DNA of 44,959 nucleotides from Paracoccaceae bacterium (GTDB lineage: Bacteria > Pseudomonadota > Alphaproteobacteria > Rhodobacterales > Rhodobacteraceae): positions 1 to 44,959 of the forward strand of contig NVUX02000095.1 of assembly GCA_002402045.2 (NCBI GenBank), in the 5' to 3' direction. Numbering within the stretch: the first letter of the stretch is position 1; each line of letters begins with the position of its first letter. A program made the position numbers and the translations under genes. Positions 1 through 7,786 of the stretch are shown piece after piece. The notes beneath the pieces were generated by a model, which saw only the letters and a program-made list of their open reading frames with translations, searched no databases and was not told the DNA's origin.

Positions 1-1
1 C

Positions 2-109
2 TTCCAGAAACTGAAGGAATTCAAGCGTATAGCCATGCGGTCCTGCAAAACTGATCAAAGCTACGCCTCAATGATCTATATGTCGGCAGCCATCATCAAT
101 TCACGATGA
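2..109 (+). CDS. C-terminal tail of an IS5-type (DDE) transposase, cut by the window start
   Basis: Reading from base 2 gives an open 35-residue tail ending in TGA at 107-109. It has the spacing and residues (KEF-RIAMR-KTD-S-MIY--AAIINSR) typical of the C-terminus of IS5-family transposases common in alphaproteobacteria. It has no start because the window begins inside it, so intactness cannot be judged. The element end, including its terminal inverted repeat, probably lies shortly after 109, but I cannot fix it without the other end. It suggests that the lanthipeptide cluster starting at 365 abuts mobile DNA. The family assignment is from memory of the family C-terminus, not from a search. 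Confidence 0.65.
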   Translation, partial: FQKLKEFKRIAMRSCKTDQSYASMIYMSAAIINSR

Positions 110-364
110 ATCTCAACAAGCCCTAGTTAAAAATGGCCGCAGTTTTGCCGCCAGCGGCCAATATCCCATTTACCAGCCGCGATTTATACAGCTAACAGAC
201 ATAAGAAAAGCGGACTATTTGATGGTTAAATTGGCCTTATAGCGAGTGTATTCGGCAGCTGTACAGCACACCCTAAAAGTTGAAAGTGCACAGTTGATTT
301 TCTTTTTTTTACATGCAAGGGTAAACTCTCAAACAACGCTTATGCGTTCAATAGGGAGAAAAAG
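110..364 (+). promoter_or_regulatory. Leader region of the lanthipeptide operon
   Basis: No gene is visible here. The promoter of the lan operon should lie in this stretch. A T-rich tract runs from about 296 to 310. A small inverted repeat (AACGC, TTAT loop, GCGTT) sits at 335-348. A good ribosome-binding site (GGGAG at 353-357) precedes the lanA ATG at 365. I see no confident -35/-10 pair and no recognisable operator. Confidence 0.4.
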
Positions 365-601
365 ATGATTGATATTTCAAAAGCTTGGACCGATGCAGAG
401 TATTTTAACGCGTTAACAGCGGCCGAAAAAGCCACTGTACCAGCAAACCCTGCTGGTAGCATTGACCTGTCCATGTCTGAGCTTCGCACCGTTGCTGGCG
501 CACGGGCTGCGGCCTCTTGTACTGGTTGCGCTTGTTGCTACTCAAAAACAAAAGTGCGCACTGCTGGCGCTGCCGCCGCAACAGCCGTATTTGGCGGCTA
601 A
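365..601 (+). CDS. lanA: Class II lanthipeptide precursor peptide, mersacidin/lichenicidin-type leader
   Basis: This is the 78-residue substrate of the LanM encoded just downstream. Residues 1-46 match the layout of mersacidin/lichenicidin-family leaders: an AWTDAEY segment, then a LTAAEKA-VPANPAG segment, then IDLS-SEL-TVAGA. The double-glycine-type site (G45-A46) is where the C39 peptidase of LanT should cut. The predicted core (47-78) holds four cysteines in a tight cluster (C52, C55, C57, C58) and six Ser/Thr (S51, T53, S60, T62, T66, T73). It ends in an Ala-rich hydrophobic tail closing with FGG. Four of the six dehydratable residues lie after all the cysteines, so several rings would have to close toward an upstream cysteine. 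The RBS is strong and the start is clear. Family and context are well supported; ring pattern and activity are unknown. Confidence 0.88.
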   Translation: MIDISKAWTDAEYFNALTAAEKATVPANPAGSIDLSMSELRTVAGARAAASCTGCACCYSKTKVRTAGAAAATAVFGG

Positions 602-620
602 GCCTTAAGGCTATAACAAA

Positions 621-656
621 CTGTGCAGTCAGGCCTAAACAGGCTTGGCTGTGCAG
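621..656 (+). terminator. 16-bp hairpin between lanA and lanM (attenuator/stabiliser), overlapping the lanM start
   Basis: Bases 621-636 pair with 641-656 around an AAAC loop: 12 Watson-Crick pairs and 4 G-U wobbles, with no mismatch. No T run follows, so it is more likely a partial attenuator, an mRNA 3'-end stabiliser or a translation block than a full terminator. Hairpins that let precursor mRNA outnumber synthetase mRNA are well known between lanA and the modification gene. Here the 3' arm contains both of the most upstream candidate lanM start codons (TTG645 and GTG651). Confidence 0.7.
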
Positions 657-3600
657 AGCGAAGCAGATCGGGGCGTGCGCCCTGATCCGAAACACAGAAA
701 AGCATTTGATTTGGAATTTCCACTTGATGAGAGCTGGCCACAGGTTTTAACTCTCCAAGAGCGCATTGAAGCGCTATCCACGCAGCCCGACATTACATCT
801 GATTCGGTTTTAGCGGCCAAACGCATGGCGCGCTGGCAAAGCACGCTCACCTCTTTTGATACCCCGCCAAAGCCTGTTTTGGATACGTGGATGGTGGCTG
901 AAGGCCTTGCGCCCGAGACTTTTGAACGCGCGCTGGGGCTTGATGTTTCTGCTTCTGGGCCGCCTCCTGCATGGGTTAAGCGGACCAAGGCGTGGTGCCG
1001 CCATACGGGGAACTCTTTTTCAAATACGTTTAGAAAGGCAGCATCTTATCTGGATACGCCAGAAATCGGGGAATTTCTGCGCCCCTATATAGATGCGGCC
1101 GCAACACAGGCTGTTGAAACCCTAGCGCGCCACGGGTTTTCTGGCCCGGAACCCCTCGGTAACCACCTCATTTCACTACAGATTGACGGTTTTTTGACCC
1201 GCGCATATGTGCAAGTGGTGCGCGTGCTGGTGACAGATTTTCATGTGCAGCGGATGACCGGCGCTTTACCGCAAAAAAATACTGCCGAAAGCTATGCCGC
1301 ATGGCTTTTGATGCTCAAAACGCCGGCATATCGCGCCCGAATTCTCGGGGATTTTCCCGTGATGGCGCGCCGCCTTGATCGGATGTCCGAGCAATGGATT
1401 GCGTCCTCGCGGACCCTCACGGCGCGGCTATACAATGATTGGTCATTGCTGGCAGATACTTTGGGTTTTGAGGGGTCTTCACGGGTCAGTATTATTCGCT
1501 CAAACGAAGGCGACACCCATAAAGACGGATTATCGGTTGCGCTAATAAAGCTGAGCTGCGGCACCAAGCTGGTTTATAAACCGCGCGCCGTAGAGGTTGA
1601 GCACCAGATTCAGGGCTTTTTTGCAGCGGCAAATACGCTCGGCGAAACTGATTTCAAGGCTTGGAAGGTGCTCCCTCGGGATGGCTATGGCTGGATAGAA
1701 TTCTTGACGCCTGAACCGTGTGAAAGCCATGAGGAGGTGGAGGCGCATTATCGCCGTGTTGGCCACTTACTGGCCGCAATGCACATGATTGGCGGCACGG
1801 ATCTTCATTATGAAAACCTGATCGCGGTGGGTGCCTGGCCGGTGGCCATTGATTACGAAACGATTTTCAGCCCACCTTTGCGCATTCAAGATGATATTTA
1901 TACCGAATTCCTACCTATTCTGCGAGACAGCGTGCTTTCCAGCGGGCTTATCCCCGCCGGGCAAGACGAGGATGCCGCCTTTGCGGCGGGCTTGGGCGAT
2001 GGCGATAAGGGCGGCAAGATAAACTATTCGATGGTTAGCGGGGCTGATTCCGGTGATATCCGCGTTGAGCGTTTCGAGGGCGAGGGCGAATTGGCGCAGA
2101 ATGTGCCTGTATTTGATGGCAAACACATGCGTGCGGCGGACTATGTGGCGCAAATTTTGCAAGGGTTTGAAGCGGCTTATGTTTCGCTGGCCAAAGGCTA
2201 TCGCCGCGGTGCGCTTGATGCTGCGCTTAGCATATTGGCACACACCGAAATTCGGGTTTTGTTGCGCCATACGCAAACCTATGCCTCAATTTTGCAAGAG
2301 GCCACACACCCTCAGCTATTGCGTGACGGCCTAGAAACTGACCTGCACTTTTTCCAGCTCATCCGCCCGATTTTCATTAGCCCCTTTGTTAAAACCATTT
2401 TTATAGCGGAGCTTTTGGACCTGCAAAACGGCGATGTTCCGTGGTTTGGCGCTGAGCCAAAAAGTGCGGCGGTGATAGACGCGCGGGCGCAAACATTTAG
2501 CGGTGTGCTTGAAGCGGACGGGTTTGGGCATGCGCGCGCCCGTATGCAGGCTATGGGTGCGGATGATATGCATTTCCAGATGGAGCTAATTACCGCAGCC
2601 TTTTTCACGCAAGAACACGAGATGATTTCGGTGCTTACGGCAGAGGCGAAGGCGGAGGCGTATCGGATACGCCCACGGCCCGACCTGCCAAAGCCACAGG
2701 GCGATGTTGATGCCCAATTGCTCAGCGCGGCCAATAATGTTGCGCGGGTGCTGAAATCCGGTGTAGCATCCAAAGGGGCGCTGCATATTTGGGTTTCGAT
2801 GGTCTCTGGCCGTGGCCCCGGCCTTGTTGGCCCAGAGCTGGATAACGGGTTGGCGGGGCTGGCGCTGTTTTTCGCCGAGCTTGACGCGGCGAACGGGGGG
2901 CAAACCCGCTTTACCACCGAGCTGTGCGAAACCTTTATGAAGGTGAGCGATACCGTGCTGCCGGATATCGAAGCCATTGGCGGGTTTGATGGGCTTGGCG
3001 GCATGATGTGGGCGGCCTGCCGGTTGCACCAGCTTGGCCGGATTGATGCGAGCGCGTGCTTGCCTGCATGGTTGCGCCGTGCCGAAGCCCTCATTGACCA
3101 AGACACATCGCTGGATATTTATGCCGGTGTGGCGGGCCTCGGGCTTGCGGCCATGTCGGTTCATGCGATGTTCCCAAACATAGGCGCGCTTGATCTGGCC
3201 AGCCATTGCGCCGCGCATCTTGTGGCGCAGGAAATTCGGATTGATGGCACAACATCTATGTGGCCGACTTTAAAAACCAGCCCAAGCGCAGAAAATCCGG
3301 CCTTTACGGGGCTGGCCCATGGCACCGCCGGGGTCGCACTTTTCTTGGCGGCACTTGGCACCGAACAGGAGAATAGCACCCTCCTGCAAGTCGCCGATCG
3401 CGCGCTGGGCTATGAGCGCTGGGCCTTTTCGCCTGAGGAAAATAACTGGAAACGGTTTGACCCGTTGCACCCCGAGCAGGAAAGTACATTTCAGGTGAGC
3501 TGGTGTCACGGCGCGCCCGGTGCTGGCCTGTCTAGGCTGGGCCTGCTAAATTCGCCGGCCGAATTGCCTTTCTTGAATGCGCAGGCGCTAAAAGCAGACA

Positions 3601-3935
3601 TGGCCGCCGCCACCGCAACACTGTTGGCAGATGATAACGGCAATCATACGCTTTGCCACGGGAGCCTCGGAAATGCGGTGATCCTTAAGCACTTGCTGGC
3701 CGCACAACAGGCCCTCGACGCAGACTCGGTTTTGAACGTCCGAAAAGCGAAGCTTGCCCAAAGCATTGGCACCGGCGATATGCAGTCAGACCTCCCCTTT
3801 GGCATGGCTCCACCGGGGCTTATGACCGGCATATCCGGTATGGGCTATGGGCTGTTAAGCTTGCGGCAAGCGGCTGATATGCCCAGTGTTTTGGGTCTCG
3901 AAATTTTGACACTCGCCAAAAAAGCCGCATCGTGA
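645..3935 (+). CDS. lanM: LanM class II lanthipeptide synthetase (dehydratase plus cyclase)
   Basis: This cytoplasmic bifunctional enzyme phosphorylates and eliminates Ser/Thr in the LanA core and then adds Cys to the dehydro residues. The N-terminal dehydratase (roughly 80-650) keeps the expected residues: D290 and H292 (GDTHK), K312 (YKPR), D386/H388/N391 (DLHYEN), D403 (AIDYE), and R537 and T543 (RVLLRHT). The C-terminal LanC-like cyclase (about 700-1090) keeps the zinc ligands C954 (WCHG) and C1004/H1005 (LCHG). About 1096 residues is normal for LanM. Residue numbers assume TTG645, the most upstream in-frame start after a stop at 636. GTG651 and GTG675 are alternatives, and 645 and 651 lie inside a hairpin, so the N-terminus is uncertain. 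The 3' end overlaps lanT (GTGA). All catalytic residues are present, so it should be active. Confidence 0.95.
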   Translation: MAVQSEADRGVRPDPKHRKAFDLEFPLDESWPQVLTLQERIEALSTQPDITSDSVLAAKRMARWQSTLTSFDTPPKPVLDTWMVAEGLAPETFERALGLDVSASGPPPAWVKRTKAWCRHTGNSFSNTFRKAASYLDTPEIGEFLRPYIDAAATQAVETLARHGFSGPEPLGNHLISLQIDGFLTRAYVQVVRVLVTDFHVQRMTGALPQKNTAESYAAWLLMLKTPAYRARILGDFPVMARRLDRMSEQWIASSRTLTARLYNDWSLLADTLGFEGSSRVSIIRSNEGDTHKDGLSVALIKLSCGTKLVYKPRAVEVEHQIQGFFAAANTLGETDFKAWKVLPRDGYGWIEFLTPEPCESHEEVEAHYRRVGHLLAAMHMIGGTDLHYENLIAVGAWPVAIDYETIFSPPLRIQDDIYTEFLPILRDSVLSSGLIPAGQDEDAAFAAGLGDGDKGGKINYSMVSGADSGDIRVERFEGEGELAQNVPVFDGKHMRAADYVAQILQGFEAAYVSLAKGYRRGALDAALSILAHTEIRVLLRHTQTYASILQEATHPQLLRDGLETDLHFFQLIRPIFISPFVKTIFIAELLDLQNGDVPWFGAEPKSAAVIDARAQTFSGVLEADGFGHARARMQAMGADDMHFQMELITAAFFTQEHEMISVLTAEAKAEAYRIRPRPDLPKPQGDVDAQLLSAANNVARVLKSGVASKGALHIWVSMVSGRGPGLVGPELDNGLAGLALFFAELDAANGGQTRFTTELCETFMKVSDTVLPDIEAIGGFDGLGGMMWAACRLHQLGRIDASACLPAWLRRAEALIDQDTSLDIYAGVAGLGLAAMSVHAMFPNIGALDLASHCAAHLVAQEIRIDGTTSMWPTLKTSPSAENPAFTGLAHGTAGVALFLAALGTEQENSTLLQVADRALGYERWAFSPEENNWKRFDPLHPEQESTFQVSWCHGAPGAGLSRLGLLNSPAELPFLNAQALKADMAAATATLLADDNGNHTLCHGSLGNAVILKHLLAAQQALDADSVLNVRKAKLAQSIGTGDMQSDLPFGMAPPGLMTGISGMGYGLLSLRQAADMPSVLGLEILTLAKKAAS

Positions 3936-6103
3936 AGGTGCCGTTTGTCAGGCAACTGGGCTTGCGAGATTGTGGGGCGGCCTGCCTTGCGATGGTGCTT
4001 TCACAGCATGGTCGCGCCACCAGCCTTAGCCAAATCCGCGATGTTATGCGCGTGGGCCGAGATGGGGTCACGGCGGCCTCTATCGTAACCGCCGCCCGCG
4101 CTGAGGGCTTGCAGGCCAGCGGCAAAAGGCTGCTTCCGGGGGCTGATTTGGCCGCCATGTCCTTTCCGTTTATTGCCCATTGGCAGCAAGACCACTTTAT
4201 TGTTATCGAAAAGGCTGATGATAAGTTTGTGCATGTGCTGGACCCCGCCCTTGGGCGAAAGCGGTTGACGCTGGCGGCGTTTTGGCAAGGGTTCTCCGGT
4301 GTTGCCCTAGAGTTTGCGCCAACACCGCAGCTTATCCCCCGAAAGGCGAGCCGTACGTGGCTTTGGCGTCAATACTGGGCGATAATCTGCGCCACCCCGT
4401 CATTTTACCGCCGGCTGCGCGATGTGTTTATCGTTTCAACGCTGCTACAGCTTATTTTACTGGCGACGCCGCTGGTAACATGGCTGATTATTGACAAAGT
4501 GCTGGGTGAAGAGCAGCCCGATATGCTGGTGGTTGCGGGGCTTGCGGCCGCTATGATTGTTCTCATCACAACCGGGGCAACAATTTTTCAGACCTTTGCA
4601 CTTTTGCGGGTGCGCCGCGCGCTTGACCAACATTTGGAAGAGGATTTTACCAGCCATACGATGCGGCAAGACCTAGAGTTTTTTGACGCGCACGGTACTG
4701 GCGATTTGATGAACCGCTTTTCGGCGGTGTCTGCTGTGCGGCGGGTGATCACCGATAACCTGTTGGTTTCGCTTACAGAACTCGGGTTTTTTGTTGTCTA
4801 CGTTGTTTTGCTAGGGGTTATGGCACCTGTTTTCTTGCTTGTGGTGCTGGGGGTGGGCCTTGTGGATGGCGCTATTTTATTGGCATTTTGGCGCAAGCTG
4901 CACGGGCTTCGACAGGCAGAAATTGAAACCGAAGCGCAGGAAAAAACCCTGTTGCTGCAAATGGTGCGCGGGGTGGCCTCGCTTAAGGCGATCGGGGCGG
5001 AGCCTTATCTGCTAAATCGCTGGAAATCATTGTTTCGCACGGCGCTAGAGGCCAGCATCAATGCTGAGCGCATGGCGCACTTGCTGGCCGCTGTGGGGCC
5101 GGTGGTGACGCAGATCGCCAATTTTGCGCTGCTTATCTTTGGGGCTAAAATGGTGTTGGGCGGCGGCCAAAGCCTTGGGGAAATGCTGGCGCTGGTGGCC
5201 GTTGGCACCTTGGCCATTACCCCGTTTCAAACCTTTGTGAGCAGCGCCCAGCAAATATTGCAAGCCCAAGCACAGGTGGAGCGTTTGCTCGAAGTGTGGG
5301 CCAGCCCGCCCGAGCAGCAAGACCGCAATAAATCGGGAGACCCTGGTCGAAAAATCACATTTTCAGGGCGTATCGAGCTTGAAAACATCTCGCTTAAATT
5401 TAGCCCTGATGCCGACTATGTCCTAAAGGCGATTTCGCTATCCATCGAGCCGGGGGATTCTGTGGCTATTGTCGGGGCAAGTGGTTCAGGCAAAAGCTCG
5501 CTTTTGCGGGTGATACTGGGCTTAACCGCCCCCACTGAGGGGCGCGTGCTGTATGACGGGCATGACGCGGCAGAGCTAGATGTCCGCCATTTGCGCGCGC
5601 GTATTTCGGTGGTTATGCAGCAGCCGTTTTTGGTGAGCGGCAGCCTGCGGGAAAACATTTTGCTGGGCCACCCGCTGGCAACCGACGCTACCCAGCGCGA
5701 AGATATTATTGAGCTGGCCGCGGGTAGGGCGGGCTTGCTTGACGAGATTCAGGCGATGCCTATGGGGTTTTCCACCATTATCGGTGAAAATGGCTCTGGC
5801 CTGTCAGGCGGGCAAATCCAGCGGCTTTCGTTGGCACAGGCTTTCGCGCGCGATCCGGCTTTGTTGGTGCTGGATGAGGCGACAAATAGCCTCGATACAG
5901 AAACCGAGGCGGGCATTGTGAGGGAAATTGAGCAAAGCCATTGCACGGTTATTACGGTGGCGCACCGGCTTTCGACGGTACGCAATGCACGCCGCATTCT
6001 GGTGCTGGAAAATGGCAAGATTACTGAATCTGGCAACCATGCTGGGCTTATCGCCAAGGGCGAGCGCTATGCTAAGCTGGTTTCAAGTCAAACTTTGGAG
6101 TGA
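3932..6103 (+). CDS. lanT: LanT-type peptidase-containing ABC exporter (C39 peptidase, membrane, ATPase)
   Basis: This inner-membrane exporter cuts the leader after the GG-type site and exports the modified peptide. Domains in order: C39 cysteine peptidase at residues 1-130 with triad C14 (RDCGAAC), H88 (QDHF) and D104 (VLDP); a six-helix ABC transmembrane domain at about 160-440; and an ATPase domain at about 475-720 with Walker A GASGSGKS at 515-522, signature LSGGQ at 624, and Walker B ending LDEAT near 650. The length of 723 residues is normal for peptidase-containing ABC transporters. It starts at GTG3932, overlapping the lanM stop, which indicates translational coupling. No separate membrane-fusion or outer-membrane protein gene is present nearby, although a Gram-negative host would be expected to need one. 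Confidence 0.93.
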   Translation: MKVPFVRQLGLRDCGAACLAMVLSQHGRATSLSQIRDVMRVGRDGVTAASIVTAARAEGLQASGKRLLPGADLAAMSFPFIAHWQQDHFIVIEKADDKFVHVLDPALGRKRLTLAAFWQGFSGVALEFAPTPQLIPRKASRTWLWRQYWAIICATPSFYRRLRDVFIVSTLLQLILLATPLVTWLIIDKVLGEEQPDMLVVAGLAAAMIVLITTGATIFQTFALLRVRRALDQHLEEDFTSHTMRQDLEFFDAHGTGDLMNRFSAVSAVRRVITDNLLVSLTELGFFVVYVVLLGVMAPVFLLVVLGVGLVDGAILLAFWRKLHGLRQAEIETEAQEKTLLLQMVRGVASLKAIGAEPYLLNRWKSLFRTALEASINAERMAHLLAAVGPVVTQIANFALLIFGAKMVLGGGQSLGEMLALVAVGTLAITPFQTFVSSAQQILQAQAQVERLLEVWASPPEQQDRNKSGDPGRKITFSGRIELENISLKFSPDADYVLKAISLSIEPGDSVAIVGASGSGKSSLLRVILGLTAPTEGRVLYDGHDAAELDVRHLRARISVVMQQPFLVSGSLRENILLGHPLATDATQREDIIELAAGRAGLLDEIQAMPMGFSTIIGENGSGLSGGQIQRLSLAQAFARDPALLVLDEATNSLDTETEAGIVREIEQSHCTVITVAHRLSTVRNARRILVLENGKITESGNHAGLIAKGERYAKLVSSQTLE

Positions 6104-6108
6104 AGAAT

Positions 6109-7662
6109 ATGGTGGCTGAGTTTTGGTGGGTTGAGGGTTTATTTTCTAACGAGCTGGAAGCGGCAGGCGCTCCGGCCGATACAGCACTGGCAAAAGCGTG
6201 GGTTTCGGTGCTGTCTGGGGCGCAATCGGATGCGGAAATTGATAGCGTAAGCGCAATAATAGGTTTGGAGACCAATACCCTGCTTGCATTGTGTGCCGCA
6301 CCCGCTGGCGCGCGTATCCCGCGGGATAAAACTCGGCCAGCATGGGCCGCACCGCTTCCGAAGCCAGACGCGGACGTTCAGCAGTTGCCGGCTTGGAAGG
6401 CGTGGTCTGGCCAAAGCGCAACGGCGTATTTGATTTTGCCGCTGCTCGCCGAGGTCTACACGGCTTTGGCCCCAAGCTTTGCTCGTATGGCTAAAACCTC
6501 CGGTTTGGAAACCCTCGCAGACGGGGTGCTTGAGAAGCTGCTTTATGTATTGGACACCAACATTTGTGCCGCTGGCAGCGCAAGCTCTCAAAGCGCTGAT
6601 GAATTTTGGACATCAAAACCAGCGGCCTTAAGGCACGCTCGCGCTGTTTCTGGGGCATTTATCGCCACCATTTTAAGGTTTGAGGCTGCGTTAAGCGCGG
6701 CACCGAGCTATATAAACCTTCAAAACCTCACTCATTTGTTCATTGAGCCATTGGATTTGCACAGAGGTGGCACTTCGGTGGTGATGGCCGAGGGTGCGGG
6801 GGTGTTTCAACCGCGTGAGGCGGTGGCCTTTGAATTATTGCAGCATCTTTTTGCGACGGTGCAACGCGAGGGCATGTTGCTGAATTGGCAAATTCCGCGC
6901 TATCTCGGTGTGGCTACCGGCACGTGGGTTGAGTGGGTAAATGGCAAAGATCTGGATGATATGGATGCCACAGAGCTTGAAGTGCTCGGGCCGGACCTCG
7001 CAGCTTTTGCCGTGCTGATGTGGGTGTTTGGGGCGGCTGGTATTGAGCCAGAAAGCGTAATGGCGCAGCAGGGCGGTGACCATATTTATGTAGTGCAGGC
7101 CGATGGCCTTTTTGCGCCGTCACTGGGGGTGGTAGACGAAAAAGCACAGCTGAAAAGCTGGCTGGCGCTGTTCTTTGATAACGAGGATTTACCTCTGTGC
7201 CCCACCTATACGGAGGCCTGTAAAGCAAGTGCTATGGCGGCGCTTGAGGTGGCGCAAAAAGTGGCTCCGGCATTGCTTGAAAAAGCGAAATCCGCGGCGC
7301 CCGTCCGGTGTTTTACCCGTCCGGTATCTGCGTATGCGCAACTTTTGCGTGCGGTGCCGCACCTTAACGCTGCGGGCGACGGGCTGGCGCGGGAGCTGGT
7401 ATTTTCACGCCTGAGGGATGTGCCTGAAAACCTTTCAGGCCATGATGTTTTGCCCATCATTCAGGAAGAACTGGCTGATTTAAAGCGCTATGATTTACCG
7501 TTTGTAACGGCGCGCCCCAAGGGGGAAACCTTGTTTTTTGACAAAGATCGTGGCCTCACGGCGGCTGTGCCGCGCTGTGCTATCGCGCAGATAGAGGCGC
7601 GCGTGGAGCTTCATAAGGTATTGGCTGAACAGATGGTTTTGGGATTTTTACAGGCGCGCTAA
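6109..7662 (+). CDS. LanM-like protein: degenerate dehydratase domain without cyclase (putative pseudoenzyme)
   Basis: I know no named family for this 517-residue protein. Read beside the LanM at 645-3935, its whole length follows the LanM dehydratase half in order. It has a helical N-terminal part ending near a PAW motif, then DLHRGGTSV (216-224; LanM GDTHKDGLSV), VFQPRE (LanM VYKPRA), a TWVEWV segment (LanM GWIEFL), AAGIEPES (LanM GGTDLHYEN), VRCFTRPVSAY (399-409; LanM IRVLLRHTQTY), and a final LPFVTARPKGE (LanM VPWFGAEPKS). D216, H218 and R400 are kept. The phosphate-binding Lys is Q234, the DLH--N catalytic loop is lost (residues 311-316), and the elimination Thr is V406. There is no LanC half and no zinc motif. 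The start ATG6109 has GGAG 8 bases upstream; GTG6100, overlapping the lanT stop, is the alternative. It is probably cotranscribed with lanT. An inactive partner of LanM, a leader-binding scaffold or an immunity factor are all possible. Confidence 0.75.
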   Translation: MVAEFWWVEGLFSNELEAAGAPADTALAKAWVSVLSGAQSDAEIDSVSAIIGLETNTLLALCAAPAGARIPRDKTRPAWAAPLPKPDADVQQLPAWKAWSGQSATAYLILPLLAEVYTALAPSFARMAKTSGLETLADGVLEKLLYVLDTNICAAGSASSQSADEFWTSKPAALRHARAVSGAFIATILRFEAALSAAPSYINLQNLTHLFIEPLDLHRGGTSVVMAEGAGVFQPREAVAFELLQHLFATVQREGMLLNWQIPRYLGVATGTWVEWVNGKDLDDMDATELEVLGPDLAAFAVLMWVFGAAGIEPESVMAQQGGDHIYVVQADGLFAPSLGVVDEKAQLKSWLALFFDNEDLPLCPTYTEACKASAMAALEVAQKVAPALLEKAKSAAPVRCFTRPVSAYAQLLRAVPHLNAAGDGLARELVFSRLRDVPENLSGHDVLPIIQEELADLKRYDLPFVTARPKGETLFFDKDRGLTAAVPRCAIAQIEARVELHKVLAEQMVLGFLQAR

Positions 7663-7699
7663 CCGGGTTTTGAGCGGCAAAATTTCGGGTCTATCCACA

Positions 7700-7714
7700 A
7701 TACGCATAGGGTAT
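7700..7714. promoter_or_regulatory. Candidate LysR-type operator (ATAC-N7-GTAT)
   Basis: ATAC, seven bases, GTAT is a palindrome with the T-N11-A core typical of LysR-family binding sites. It lies 73 bases before the ATG of the substrate-binding-protein gene of the peptide transporter, an operon that ends in a LysR-type gene. The site is short and could be chance. Confidence 0.3.
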
Positions 7715-7786
7715 AAACAATCGGTATTGGTATATTGAAAATTATCTGCCTAGAAGGAAACAGTTGGTTACAACAGGGAGAAAACT

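Noticed and set aside
601-612. AGCCTTAAGGCT palindrome right after lanA as the lanA terminator
   Set aside because: It has only a short stem with no useful loop or T run; the 621-656 hairpin is far stronger.
517-750. A second open frame overlapping the end of lanA and the start of lanM (77 residues)
   Set aside because: It starts inside lanA, has no RBS and its sequence is a frame-shifted shadow of the lanthipeptide genes.
2312-3106. Long leftward open frame (264 residues) inside lanM
   Set aside because: It is antisense to a clearly functional LanM with all catalytic residues; its composition is that of a reversed GC-rich coding frame, with no family features.
6100-7662. Reading the gene after lanT as an immunity (LanEFG/LanI) protein
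   Set aside because: It has no ABC motifs, membrane segments or lipobox. The block-by-block likeness to the LanM dehydratase is a better explanation, although an immunity role by other means stays open.
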